Shown: positions 32,525 to 40,626 of the stretch, piece after piece
How positions within the stretch are numbered: position 1 is the stretch's first letter
Layout: each line of letters starts with the position of its first letter
Source of the DNA: Butyrivibrio sp. FCS014
Lineage (GTDB): Bacteria; Bacillota; Clostridia; Lachnospirales; Lachnospiraceae
Direction of reading: 5' to 3'
Length of the DNA stretch: 64,000 nt
Assembly (NCBI RefSeq): GCF_000526935.1
Contig: NZ_JAHA01000003.1
Coordinates: 496,001-560,000, forward strand
Translations under genes and position numbers: made by a program
Notes under the pieces: model-generated
The model's database searches: none
Told to the model about the DNA's origin: nothing
The model's input: the letters and a program-made list of their open reading frames with translations, nothing else

Positions 32525-33595
32525 TTAGTAGTTAAAAGAGCCTGTGACCTGCACGGGAGTGCTCTCACTCATTTTCTCGTAATTGTTGTAGGATCTGCAG
32601 ACTACAACAGGATTATTTGTTCCCGAGGGAACTTTGATATTAAAGGACTGGGTATCCTTGGTTCTGTCCCACATCTGAAGGGTGCAGAACGTCCTGCCTC
32701 CATCGTAGCTGTAGCTGAAATATATAACAGGGCTCTGGCTGTCGTGGGTGGTCATCTCCACCAGAATATTTCCGCTGGCGGCATCCTGGGCAAGAACCTT
32801 TATGCTGCAGGTCTCAGGTCCTGTCTCATCCTGATATAACCTGCCATAGGGTTTCTTGGCATGAGTATAGGTAAAGCCTGTGTAATCTGCTCCCGTTGCT
32901 GTAGATTTAAGATTAAAATACTTGGCAATGGCAGTAGCGTCTGAAACAGCCAGTTTATTGATAAATCCGCTTGTTCTTAAGAGCGATACATCATAATCAT
33001 GATCAAGATATGCATGTTCCATTATGACACAGGGAACGCCTCTTTCAACGCATCCACGGATGATCCCGTAGTAGTCCTGTCCCTTGCTGCCGATCTTGGT
33101 TTTAACACCCTTTTGATAAAGTCCAAGCTTATTCCACTCGCCGGACACGATGCGTCCGAAATCAGTGCCCTTTTGATAATAATTGCCAAAGGTGGAGGTC
33201 CATACCTCTGAGCCATAAAATTCATGCTCATTGGAGGCATTAAAATGAATACTGAATACAAAATCAGCACCCACATTCTTGGCGTACTGAGCTCTGCTGT
33301 CCAGACTTAAGATGGTGTCCGTGGTTCTGGTAAGAAGAACGGTTACATTGTCATATTTTTCCAATTCGGCTTTGAGAGCTGTTGCAAGCTGCAATGTCAG
33401 TTCTTTTTCGGAAAAACCGTTGTACTGGGCCCCAAGATTCCTGTCGCCTACACCGCCGTGACCAGGGTCGATCACAATGGTGATGGGGGTTGCGGCCTTG
33501 GCCTTAACAGGAACAGCAGTAAACGCTGTAAGGATCATAACTAACATGCTTACCGATACCATTAAAACGGAAAGTATTCTTCTCCCAGTCTTCAT
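32525..33595 (-). CDS. Secreted N-acetylmuramoyl-L-alanine amidase
   Basis: A zinc amidase (Amidase_3) that cleaves the peptide from muramic acid. A signal peptide of about 30 residues (basic start, long hydrophobic core, AKA end) is followed by the catalytic domain with IVIDPGHGG (first Zn His), the ligand Glu in the NGFSEKELTLQLA region, SIHFNA and the catalytic EHAYLDHDYD. The C-terminal ~110 residues look like a beta-rich domain. A GTG eight codons earlier is possible, but the ATG used has GGAG ten bases upstream. Confidence 0.9.
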   Translation of the reverse strand: MKTGRRILSVLMVSVSMLVMILTAFTAVPVKAKAATPITIVIDPGHGGVGDRNLGAQYNGFSEKELTLQLATALKAELEKYDNVTVLLTRTTDTILSLDSRAQYAKNVGADFVFSIHFNASNEHEFYGSEVWTSTFGNYYQKGTDFGRIVSGEWNKLGLYQKGVKTKIGSKGQDYYGIIRGCVERGVPCVIMEHAYLDHDYDVSLLRTSGFINKLAVSDATAIAKYFNLKSTATGADYTGFTYTHAKKPYGRLYQDETGPETCSIKVLAQDAASGNILVEMTTHDSQSPVIYFSYSYDGGRTFCTLQMWDRTKDTQSFNIKVPSGTNNPVVVCRSYNNYEKMSESTPVQVTGSFNY

Positions 33596-33648
33596 CCGGA
33601 TTCGTCTCCATTCTTTCACAATGAGTTTTGCACAATGGTTATTATCAA

Positions 33649-33677
33649 AAAAGCTGTCGCAATCTGCGGCAGCTTTT
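33649..33677 (-). terminator. Rho-independent terminator
   Basis: On the minus strand AAAAGCTGCCGC-AGATT-GCGACAGCTTTT, followed by T. It ends the coaD-side operon before the amidase gene. Confidence 0.85.
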
Positions 33678-33691
33678 GTTTTTCTGTAGGA

Positions 33692-34396
33692 TCAGCCAAG
33701 CATATCGAGATTTATACCCTCGCCCTGACCGGCATCAGATCCGCCGTTACCGCTTTTGGAAGATCCGCCGGATGTAGGCTGTGATACAGCTGTGGGCGGA
33801 TTAAGGTCGGCACGGTTTGACTTGATAACCTCGCTATACTGTGTAAGAGCTGACAGAATGTCATCGTTATTGGCTGCAACCTCTTTAATGGCCTCCTGAC
33901 TGCTCTGCTTTATGGATTCAATGATATTCTCGTTGTGCTTGTTGGTGACATCCATTGACTGATTGATAATGGACTCAACATCAGCAAGAAGCTGGTCTGT
34001 ATAAGCAACAGCCGCAGCCTTCATGTCATTGGCCTCTTTCATGGCATCATCAAGAATTCCCTGAGCCCTTGTTGCTGCCTGAGAAATAAGGTCATTGGCC
34101 TGAGCATAGGCCTGCTGCATGATCTCGTGTTCATTTATAAGCTCATTGGTATGAGCTGTTGCCTCTTCGATAAGCTCCTGAGCCTTCTTCCTGGCGTCAT
34201 TGAGGATGGCTTCCTTGTTGCTGATGATCTTCTGATATCTCTTGATCTCATCGGGAGTCTTGCTTCTAAGCTCTCTTAAAAGCTCGTCGATCTCCTCCTT
34301 GTTGACAATGATCTTGGTCTGAGAAAGAGGCTGAGGCTTACAGTTATCTATATAGGTCTCAATCTCATCAATAAGCTGTTCTATTCTGCTGGTCAT
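33692..34396 (-). CDS. Coiled-coil protein, DivIVA-like or V-ATPase-subunit-H-like, role unknown
   Basis: A soluble 234-residue protein. Residues ~1-60 are helical, ~60-190 form a long Ala/Glu/Gln-rich coiled coil with repeats similar to EATAHTNELINEHE, and the last ~40 are Ser/Gly-rich and disordered. Such coiled coils are annotated ATP-synthase-subunit-H-like or DivIVA-like; neither is secure. The ATG used has GGGGG eight bases upstream; a TTG five codons earlier is unlikely. It follows coaD by 18 bases, as in many Lachnospiraceae. Confidence 0.65.
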   Translation of the reverse strand: MTSRIEQLIDEIETYIDNCKPQPLSQTKIIVNKEEIDELLRELRSKTPDEIKRYQKIISNKEAILNDARKKAQELIEEATAHTNELINEHEIMQQAYAQANDLISQAATRAQGILDDAMKEANDMKAAAVAYTDQLLADVESIINQSMDVTNKHNENIIESIKQSSQEAIKEVAANNDDILSALTQYSEVIKSNRADLNPPTAVSQPTSGGSSKSGNGGSDAGQGEGINLDMLG

Positions 34397-34414
34397 AGGA
34401 TTGTCCCCCAAACT

Positions 34415-34900
34415 TTATTTATGTCCGAACTTTTTGTAGAGTCTGTCGGCAACGGATTCAGGAACGCAAGGGGTTATATCACCGTTATAACTTGCGATCT
34501 CCTTTACTACAGAACTGCTAAGATATGAATATATCAGGCTCGTTGTAAGGAATACCGTGTCAACCTTGTTATGTGAAAGCTCTTTGTTGGTCTGCGCTAT
34601 CTGGAGCTCATACTCAAAATCTGTGATCGCTCTAAGTCCCCTGATCACGATATGAATATTCTCCTTGTTACAGTAATCAATGAGCAGACCGTCAAAGGAC
34701 TCAATCCGCACATTATCAAGGTCTTTCAGACTTTCCTCTAACATTTTAACACGTTCATCAAGGGTAAACAATGGAGTTTTAGCGGAATTGCACATGACAG
34801 CCACTATAACTTCATCAAACATCAGGGATGCGCGCTTTATGATATCCAGATGTCCGTAAGTTACGGGGTCAAAGCTTCCCGGGTAAACAGCAACCTTCAT
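34415..34900 (-). CDS. coaD: Phosphopantetheine adenylyltransferase CoaD
   Basis: Penultimate step of coenzyme A synthesis. The nucleotidyltransferase motif YPGSFDPVTYGHLDII sits at the N-terminus, and VIRGLRAITDFEYELQIA and the ISSTLVR-equivalent YSYLSSSVVKEIA are present. Length of 161 residues is normal. It overlaps rsmD by four bases, the usual pairing. Confidence 0.97.
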   Translation of the reverse strand: MKVAVYPGSFDPVTYGHLDIIKRASLMFDEVIVAVMCNSAKTPLFTLDERVKMLEESLKDLDNVRIESFDGLLIDYCNKENIHIVIRGLRAITDFEYELQIAQTNKELSHNKVDTVFLTTSLIYSYLSSSVVKEIASYNGDITPCVPESVADRLYKKFGHK

Positions 34901-35454
34901 CCGTTCTCCTTTCTGTAGAGAAATACGTGCTTGTTGGTCTTATAGTTCTTCTCTCTTCTGACTTCCAGTCCATAGCCTTCAGCAAAAGAAAAGTCCATAT
35001 CCCCGGCACTCTCTACAATGATCATGGTGTTCTTTGTCACATAAGGCATCTGCGCAAGCTGTGACAGAGTTCTCTCATACAGTTCCCCGTGGTAGGGCGG
35101 ATCCACAAAGATAATGTCCACCTCTTCCTCATGGATATTCCTAAGGCCCAGGACAACATCCTGTTTGAGGACAGTAGATACCTCCTCAAAATGTGTGGTC
35201 TTAAGGTTCTGCAAAATGCACTTATAGGCATTTTGGGCATTTTCGATAAAATATGCCCTGTTTGCACCTCTTGAAAGAGCCTCTATTCCGATTCCGCCGC
35301 TGCCTGCAAAAAGGTCGACAAACACCGCTCCCGGAACCTGATTCTGTATCATGTTAAACAGAGTCTCTTTGATCCTGTCCTGTGTGGGCCTTGTATCATT
35401 GCCATCCGGCGTAACAAGGCGAAGCCTTCTGGCACTTCCGGCTATTACTCTCAT
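34897..35454 (-). CDS. rsmD: 16S rRNA (guanine-N2)-methyltransferase RsmD
   Basis: Methylates G966 (E. coli numbering) of 16S rRNA with SAM. Motifs: DLFAGSGGIGIEALSRGA (SAM binding) and IIFVDPPYHGELY (catalytic DPPY). 185 residues. It overlaps both coaD and parC by four bases, so the three are coupled. Confidence 0.95.
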   Translation of the reverse strand: MRVIAGSARRLRLVTPDGNDTRPTQDRIKETLFNMIQNQVPGAVFVDLFAGSGGIGIEALSRGANRAYFIENAQNAYKCILQNLKTTHFEEVSTVLKQDVVLGLRNIHEEEVDIIFVDPPYHGELYERTLSQLAQMPYVTKNTMIIVESAGDMDFSFAEGYGLEVRREKNYKTNKHVFLYRKENG

Positions 35455-37688
35455 ACTCTCACCTTTGTTCCCTTTGTATCTCTGCCTGTCACCTTAAGGT
35501 GCCCTAATGACAGCTCTTTTCCGTTATGTTCTATCACCTTATTCTCCATGTCTTCCAGGTAAAAGACATCACGAACAAAGTCATTCTTAGTAAGACGCAT
35601 ACCTCTTACGCCGACTGCCGCCTTTTTCTTCTCGGGAACCTGCTCTATAAGGAAACGCAGGAAATATCCCTCATTCGATCTAAGGATCACTGTTTTCTGG
35701 GTGTGAAGGATCTCAACACTTACAACCTCATCACCATCCATAAGTTTGGTTGCGGCTACTGTCCTCTTGGATACGTCAAACTCTCCGCCGTCCACTATCT
35801 TCATCATGGACATCTTGGTGGTAAACAGTATCCTGAAGAGATTAAGGTCAGACTGGCTGGCAGCCATGACGATCATCTCCTTGGAGGTATCGAAATTACT
35901 TACATTATCAAGAGGTACACCCTTGTCACGCATCTTGCACTGAGGAAGATCCATGGCCTTCACAGTGTGGAGGTTACCTGTGTTGGTAAAGAAGCATACC
36001 TTTCCGGTGTTCTTCATGACAAAGGAGAACCTGAATTCATTCTCAATGGTCTCTTTGTTCTTTTCATAGGTGTTGACATCAATGGTCTTTGCATAGCCGA
36101 ATCTGTCCATGATAAAGGCAACATCTGTCTCTTCTACGGGCTTCTCCTCGTATACGGCAGTTTCTCTGTTGTCGATCTCGGTACGCCTCGGTCTCTGATA
36201 CTCCTTCTTGATCTTAAGAAGCTCATCCTGAATGACCATGGACATTGAGTCGTGGCTCTCAAGAATATCCTCGTATCTGAAAATATTGGCAACAGTCTGC
36301 TGATGCTCCTTGATAAGGGCTTCAAGCTCAAGACCAATGAGTTTATAAAGCCTCATCTCCAGAATAGCATCAGCCTGTGCTTCTGTAAAAAGAAGCTGTG
36401 CGGCCATAGCCTTGGATTCTCTTGACTTGAAGTTAATGCCTTCTGTATTGCCGTTTACAAGGCAGTCCTTGGCCATTGCTCTGTCCTTGGAGCCTCTTAA
36501 TATCTCGATTACAAGGTCTATAACATTGCAGGCCTTGATAAGGCCTTCCTGAATCTCTTTCTTATTCTGTTCCTTCTGAAGAAGATTCTGATATTTCCTT
36601 GTGGTGATCTCAAACTGGAAGTCGGCACAGGCTCTCATGATCTCGCGAAGAGACATGGTCTCGGGCCTTCCGTTGTCAATGGCCAGCATGTTCACACCAA
36701 AGGTGTCCTCCAGCTTGGTCTTCTTGTAGAGAAGGTTTGTGAAGTTCTCAATATCCGTATCCTTCTTGAGCTCTATAACGATACGGATTCCCTCCTTCGA
36801 AGACTGGTTCGAAATATCCACGATGTCATTGGTGATCTTCTTCTCGGCAAGCTCGGCTACATCTGCCATAAATTTGCCGATACCCATACCTATCATGGTA
36901 TAGGGGATCTCTGTGATAACAAGGTTTGTATGTCCGCTCTTGCCCTTTTCGACCTCTACCTTGCCCCTGATCTTGATCTTGCCGGTTCCGGTCTCATAAA
37001 TGGAAAGAAGCTCATCCTTGTTTATGACAACTCCTCCGGTGGGGAAATCAGGGCCTTTCACGTATTTCATAAGGTCCTTCGTTGTCAGGGTGTCGTCCTT
37101 CATAAAGGCGATCTCGGCATCTATTACCTCCGCAAGATTGTGAGGAGGTGTGCTGGTTGCCATACCTACCGCGATACCCTCTGATCCATTAATGAGGAAA
37201 TTGGGAATCTTTACCGGCAGTACCGATGGCTCTTTTTCCGTCTCATCAAAGTTGGGCAGGAAGTCCACTACGTTCTTATCAAGGTCTTCAAGGAAATTCT
37301 CCTGGGTAATCTTGGAGAGCCTTGCCTCTGTGTAACGCATGGCGGCTGCACCGTCGCCCTCGATATTGCCAAAGTTTCCGTGACCGTCAACAAGAGGAAT
37401 GGCCTTTTTGAAGTCCTGGGTCATTACCACAAGACACTCATAGATGGAGCTGTCACCGTGGGGATGATATTTACCCATGGTATCGCCCACGATTCTGGCG
37501 CTCTTTCTGTAGGGCCTGTCGTATCTGATGCCAAGTTCATACATATCGTAGAGGGTTCTTCGCTGAACGGGCTTAAGTCCATCCCTTATATCCGGAAGGG
37601 CTCTTGCGATGATAACGCTCATGGCATAGTCGATAAAGGACTTCTGCATTACCTCGGAATATTCGGTTCGTATGATTCTGTCTTCCAT
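35451..37688 (-). CDS. parC: Topoisomerase IV subunit A (ParC/GyrA family)
   Basis: DNA-cleaving subunit of a type IIA topoisomerase. The winged-helix region with catalytic Tyr is in AAMRYTEARLS near residue 120, and the quinolone-resistance region HPHGDSSIYE near 80-90. Then come the tower/coiled-coil part and the C-terminal beta-pinwheel from ~500. I see no GyrA-box (QRRGGKG-like), which favours decatenating topoisomerase IV over gyrase. 745 residues. Thirteen bases separate it from parE. Confidence 0.9.
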   Translation of the reverse strand: MEDRIIRTEYSEVMQKSFIDYAMSVIIARALPDIRDGLKPVQRRTLYDMYELGIRYDRPYRKSARIVGDTMGKYHPHGDSSIYECLVVMTQDFKKAIPLVDGHGNFGNIEGDGAAAMRYTEARLSKITQENFLEDLDKNVVDFLPNFDETEKEPSVLPVKIPNFLINGSEGIAVGMATSTPPHNLAEVIDAEIAFMKDDTLTTKDLMKYVKGPDFPTGGVVINKDELLSIYETGTGKIKIRGKVEVEKGKSGHTNLVITEIPYTMIGMGIGKFMADVAELAEKKITNDIVDISNQSSKEGIRIVIELKKDTDIENFTNLLYKKTKLEDTFGVNMLAIDNGRPETMSLREIMRACADFQFEITTRKYQNLLQKEQNKKEIQEGLIKACNVIDLVIEILRGSKDRAMAKDCLVNGNTEGINFKSRESKAMAAQLLFTEAQADAILEMRLYKLIGLELEALIKEHQQTVANIFRYEDILESHDSMSMVIQDELLKIKKEYQRPRRTEIDNRETAVYEEKPVEETDVAFIMDRFGYAKTIDVNTYEKNKETIENEFRFSFVMKNTGKVCFFTNTGNLHTVKAMDLPQCKMRDKGVPLDNVSNFDTSKEMIVMAASQSDLNLFRILFTTKMSMMKIVDGGEFDVSKRTVAATKLMDGDEVVSVEILHTQKTVILRSNEGYFLRFLIEQVPEKKKAAVGVRGMRLTKNDFVRDVFYLEDMENKVIEHNGKELSLGHLKVTGRDTKGTKVRV

Positions 37689-37701
37689 ATTTATCTCCGG
37701 T

Positions 37702-39624
37702 TTATACGTCTAAATCAGCATCTGTCGCATGCTGATGAATGAATTCTCTTCTGGGTGGTACATCCACGCCCATCAAAAGCTCTGTCATCTGAGAAGCCAT
37801 CTTGGCATCCTCGATCTCCACAAGCTTAAGAAGTCTTCTCTCGGGGTCAAGGGTGGTCTCCCAGAGCTGCTCGGGATCCATCTCACCAAGACCTTTGTAT
37901 CTCTGCAGAGTAAAACTTGTTTTGTGGGTCTTCCTGTACTTTGCAAGCTCTGAATCGTCATACAGATACTCTTCCTTGCCTCTTGAAGGCATAGCCTTAT
38001 AAAGAGGAGGCATTGCAAGATACACATGTCCCTGATAAATAAGTTCAGGCATGAATCTGTAGAAAAGAGTCAGCAAAAGCGTGGAGATATGCTCACCGTC
38101 CACGTCCGCATCCGCCATGATGATGATCTTGTCGTAGCGAAGCTTGGCTATATCAAAGTCGTTGCCGTAACCTTCGGAAAATCCGCAGCCGAAAGCATTG
38201 ATCATGGTCTTGATCTCGGCATTGGCCAAAACTTTGTCGATACTGGCCTTCTCAACGTTAAGTATCTTACCTCTAATGGGCAGGATTGCCTGATAATTAC
38301 GGTCTCTTGCCATCTTGGCGCTGCCGCCGGCGGAATCTCCCTCTACTATGAAGATCTCACACTTGGAAGCGTCCTTACTGATGCAGTTAGCCAGCTTTCC
38401 GTTGGAATCAAAGGAATACTTCTGCTTGGTGAGCATGTTGGTCTTGGCTTTTTCCTCTGTCTTACGGATCTTGGCTGCCTTCTCCGCGCAGCCTATGATG
38501 GCCTTCAAAGTCTCAAGATTACGGTCAAAAAATCTTGTGACTTCATCTCCGGTAACCTGGGAAACTATCTTGGCTGCATCCTGGTTGTCCAGCTTGGTCT
38601 TGGTCTGTCCCTCAAATCTGGGATCCGGGTGCTTGATGGAAACCACGGCTGTCATACCGTTTCTTACGTCGGTTCCGGTAAAATTGTTGTCCTTATCCTT
38701 GAGGATATTGAGTTCACGGGCATATTGATTGATAAGGTTCGTGAACATGGTCTTAAAGCCGGTAAGATGAGTACCGCCTTCGGCGTTGTAAATGTTATTA
38801 CAGAATCCCAGAACTTCTTCGTGGAACTCGTTCACATACTGGAAGGCAACCTCTACCTCTACGCCCTCGCTCTCTCCGGAAAAAGAGACAACGTCGCAGA
38901 CCGGTTCCTTGGACTTGTTCATGTCACGGATAAAACCTGTTATTCCGTCAGGCTCATGAAACTCTATATACTCCTCAACACCGGGCCTTTTGTCCTCGAA
39001 AATAATGGTAAGTTCGGGATTGAGATATGCAGTCTCATGAAGCCTTGATTTAATGTCGTCTTCACGGAATCTGGTCTTCTCAAAAATAGTGTCATCGGGA
39101 AGGAAATTGATGGTGGTACCGGTTTCCTTTGTTGTTCCCACGGGCTTAAGAAGTCCTCCCTCAAGCTCTGTTGTGGGATATCCACGTTCATAGCTGTCTT
39201 CATAAATGAAGCCGTCTCTTTTAATACGGACATTCATCCTTGCTGAAAGCGCGTTAACAACGGAGGAGCCTACACCGTGCAAACCTCCGCTGGTCTTATA
39301 CGAATTATTGTCAAATTTACCGCCTGCATGGAGCATGGTAAGAACCACACGCTCAGCTGTAATACCCTTAGCGTGCATACCGACAGGAATGCCTCGGCCG
39401 TTATCTTCTACGGTAGCAGAGCCGTCGGCTTCCAAAGACACATGGATCCTGGAGCAGAAACCCGCCAGATGTTCATCCACCGCGTTGTCCACGATCTCAT
39501 ATACAAGGTGATTGAGTCCCCTTGTGGTAACACTTCCGATGTACATTCCCGGCCTTTTACGAACTGCCTCGAGTCCTTCAAGGACGGTAATGCTGGAAGC
39601 GCCATATTGTTCCTGTGTTGCCAT
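37702..39624 (-). CDS. parE: Topoisomerase IV subunit B (ParE/GyrB family)
   Basis: ATPase subunit partnering ParC. The GHKL ATPase domain shows IVDNAVDEHLAG and GLHGVGSSVVNALS, the transducer follows, and the Toprim domain has IVEGDSAGGSA and DADVDGEHI. 640 residues. Its pairing with a GyrA-box-less A subunit supports topoisomerase IV; a separate gyrAB should exist elsewhere. Confidence 0.9.
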   Translation of the reverse strand: MATQEQYGASSITVLEGLEAVRKRPGMYIGSVTTRGLNHLVYEIVDNAVDEHLAGFCSRIHVSLEADGSATVEDNGRGIPVGMHAKGITAERVVLTMLHAGGKFDNNSYKTSGGLHGVGSSVVNALSARMNVRIKRDGFIYEDSYERGYPTTELEGGLLKPVGTTKETGTTINFLPDDTIFEKTRFREDDIKSRLHETAYLNPELTIIFEDKRPGVEEYIEFHEPDGITGFIRDMNKSKEPVCDVVSFSGESEGVEVEVAFQYVNEFHEEVLGFCNNIYNAEGGTHLTGFKTMFTNLINQYARELNILKDKDNNFTGTDVRNGMTAVVSIKHPDPRFEGQTKTKLDNQDAAKIVSQVTGDEVTRFFDRNLETLKAIIGCAEKAAKIRKTEEKAKTNMLTKQKYSFDSNGKLANCISKDASKCEIFIVEGDSAGGSAKMARDRNYQAILPIRGKILNVEKASIDKVLANAEIKTMINAFGCGFSEGYGNDFDIAKLRYDKIIIMADADVDGEHISTLLLTLFYRFMPELIYQGHVYLAMPPLYKAMPSRGKEEYLYDDSELAKYRKTHKTSFTLQRYKGLGEMDPEQLWETTLDPERRLLKLVEIEDAKMASQMTELLMGVDVPPRREFIHQHATDADLDV

Positions 39625-39667
39625 TTAAATAACCCCTTTATACTTAATTCACACCACTCCCGTGGTC

Positions 39668-40537
39668 TTAGAAATGAACTTTCCTTGTAACGGTTACGGC
39701 CAAAGCGCCGGGTCCGATGTGGCAGGCAACCGATAAAGACAGAGGATCAAGGTGCATCTCGTGACCCGGGAATGCCGCCTCAACTTCCTTCTTCCATTCT
39801 GTTGCTGCATCTAAATTATTGGTATAGGCACCTGCAATCCAGAAATCTCCGGCTTCCATGCCTCCAAATCTGTTCTCGATATCAGCCTTGATGGCATTTA
39901 TCATAATGCTCTTGCCCTGAGCTGTAGTCCTTGCCTTTGCAAAAGCATCAAGCTTCTCGCCCTGTATCTGAAGAACGGGTTTAAGACGAAGAAGTGTACC
40001 CAGCGCAGCAGCTGCAGGAGTAATTCTTCCGCCTTTCTTAAGGTAATGGAGAGTGTCCAGCATGATATAGATACTGGATTCGAATTTGGTGTCCATAAGC
40101 TTACTTACGATATCTTCCGCAGAAAGCCCGGCATCAGCCATAGCCTTGGCATCGAGAGCCGATTGCCTCTGTGTAACCGAGATTCTCTGGTTGTCTACCA
40201 CGAATACCTTGCCCTCATACTCCTCACGGGCGATCATAAAGGCGCTCTGGCAGGCTCCCGAAAGGCCGCTGCTCATGGGAATATAGATGATCTGGTCATA
40301 TTCCTTAAGAGTGTTGTCCCACAGGGTCATAAGAGAGTCCGGAGTGGGCTGACTGGTGGAAACATTGGCATCCTGGGCCAGCTTCTCGTAAAACTCCTGC
40401 TGAGTTAAATTGATATCCTCGAAATAATCCTCATCGTTGATCATAAAGGGCATTGGAACCACGAATATACCAAGTTCCTGTCCCTGCTTCTGAGTTATTC
40501 CGCTGTTACTGTCCGTGATGATAGCAATCTTTGACAT
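39668..40537 (-). CDS. DegV-family fatty-acid-binding protein (FakB type)
   Basis: Binds a fatty acid for phosphorylation by FakA, a candidate for which is encoded 2 kb upstream on the same strand. The start MSKIAIITDSNSGI, SQPTPDSLMTLW and the MSSGLSGACQSA lipid-site loop are family hallmarks; 289 residues is normal. Its own promoter lies in the end of recG. AGGAGG is about 30 bases before this ATG, with no in-frame start nearer, so initiation here is unusual. Confidence 0.88.
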   Translation of the reverse strand: MSKIAIITDSNSGITQKQGQELGIFVVPMPFMINDEDYFEDINLTQQEFYEKLAQDANVSTSQPTPDSLMTLWDNTLKEYDQIIYIPMSSGLSGACQSAFMIAREEYEGKVFVVDNQRISVTQRQSALDAKAMADAGLSAEDIVSKLMDTKFESSIYIMLDTLHYLKKGGRITPAAAALGTLLRLKPVLQIQGEKLDAFAKARTTAQGKSIMINAIKADIENRFGGMEAGDFWIAGAYTNNLDAATEWKKEVEAAFPGHEMHLDPLSLSVACHIGPGALAVTVTRKVHF

Positions 40538-40597
40538 AACACCAATATCGACAAAATGCCGACAATCCTCCTATTTTCTACCTAATTACATACAATA

Positions 40598-40626
40598 ATC
40601 TTACTTTTATAAAGTAGTAAAGTCAA
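40598..40626 (-). promoter_or_regulatory. Promoter of the degV gene
   Basis: Minus strand TTGACT (40621-40626), 17-bp spacer, TAAGAT (40598-40603). It overlaps the recG stop codon region. Confidence 0.6.

Noticed and set aside
35526-36248. Plus-strand frame of 240 codons opposite parC
   Set aside because: Mirror of the beta-pinwheel coding sequence; no promoter or ribosome site.
38026-39048. Long plus-strand frame (340 codons) opposite parE
   Set aside because: It is the antisense of a strongly conserved gene with intact topoisomerase motifs. It has no ribosome site and its translation resembles no protein family.
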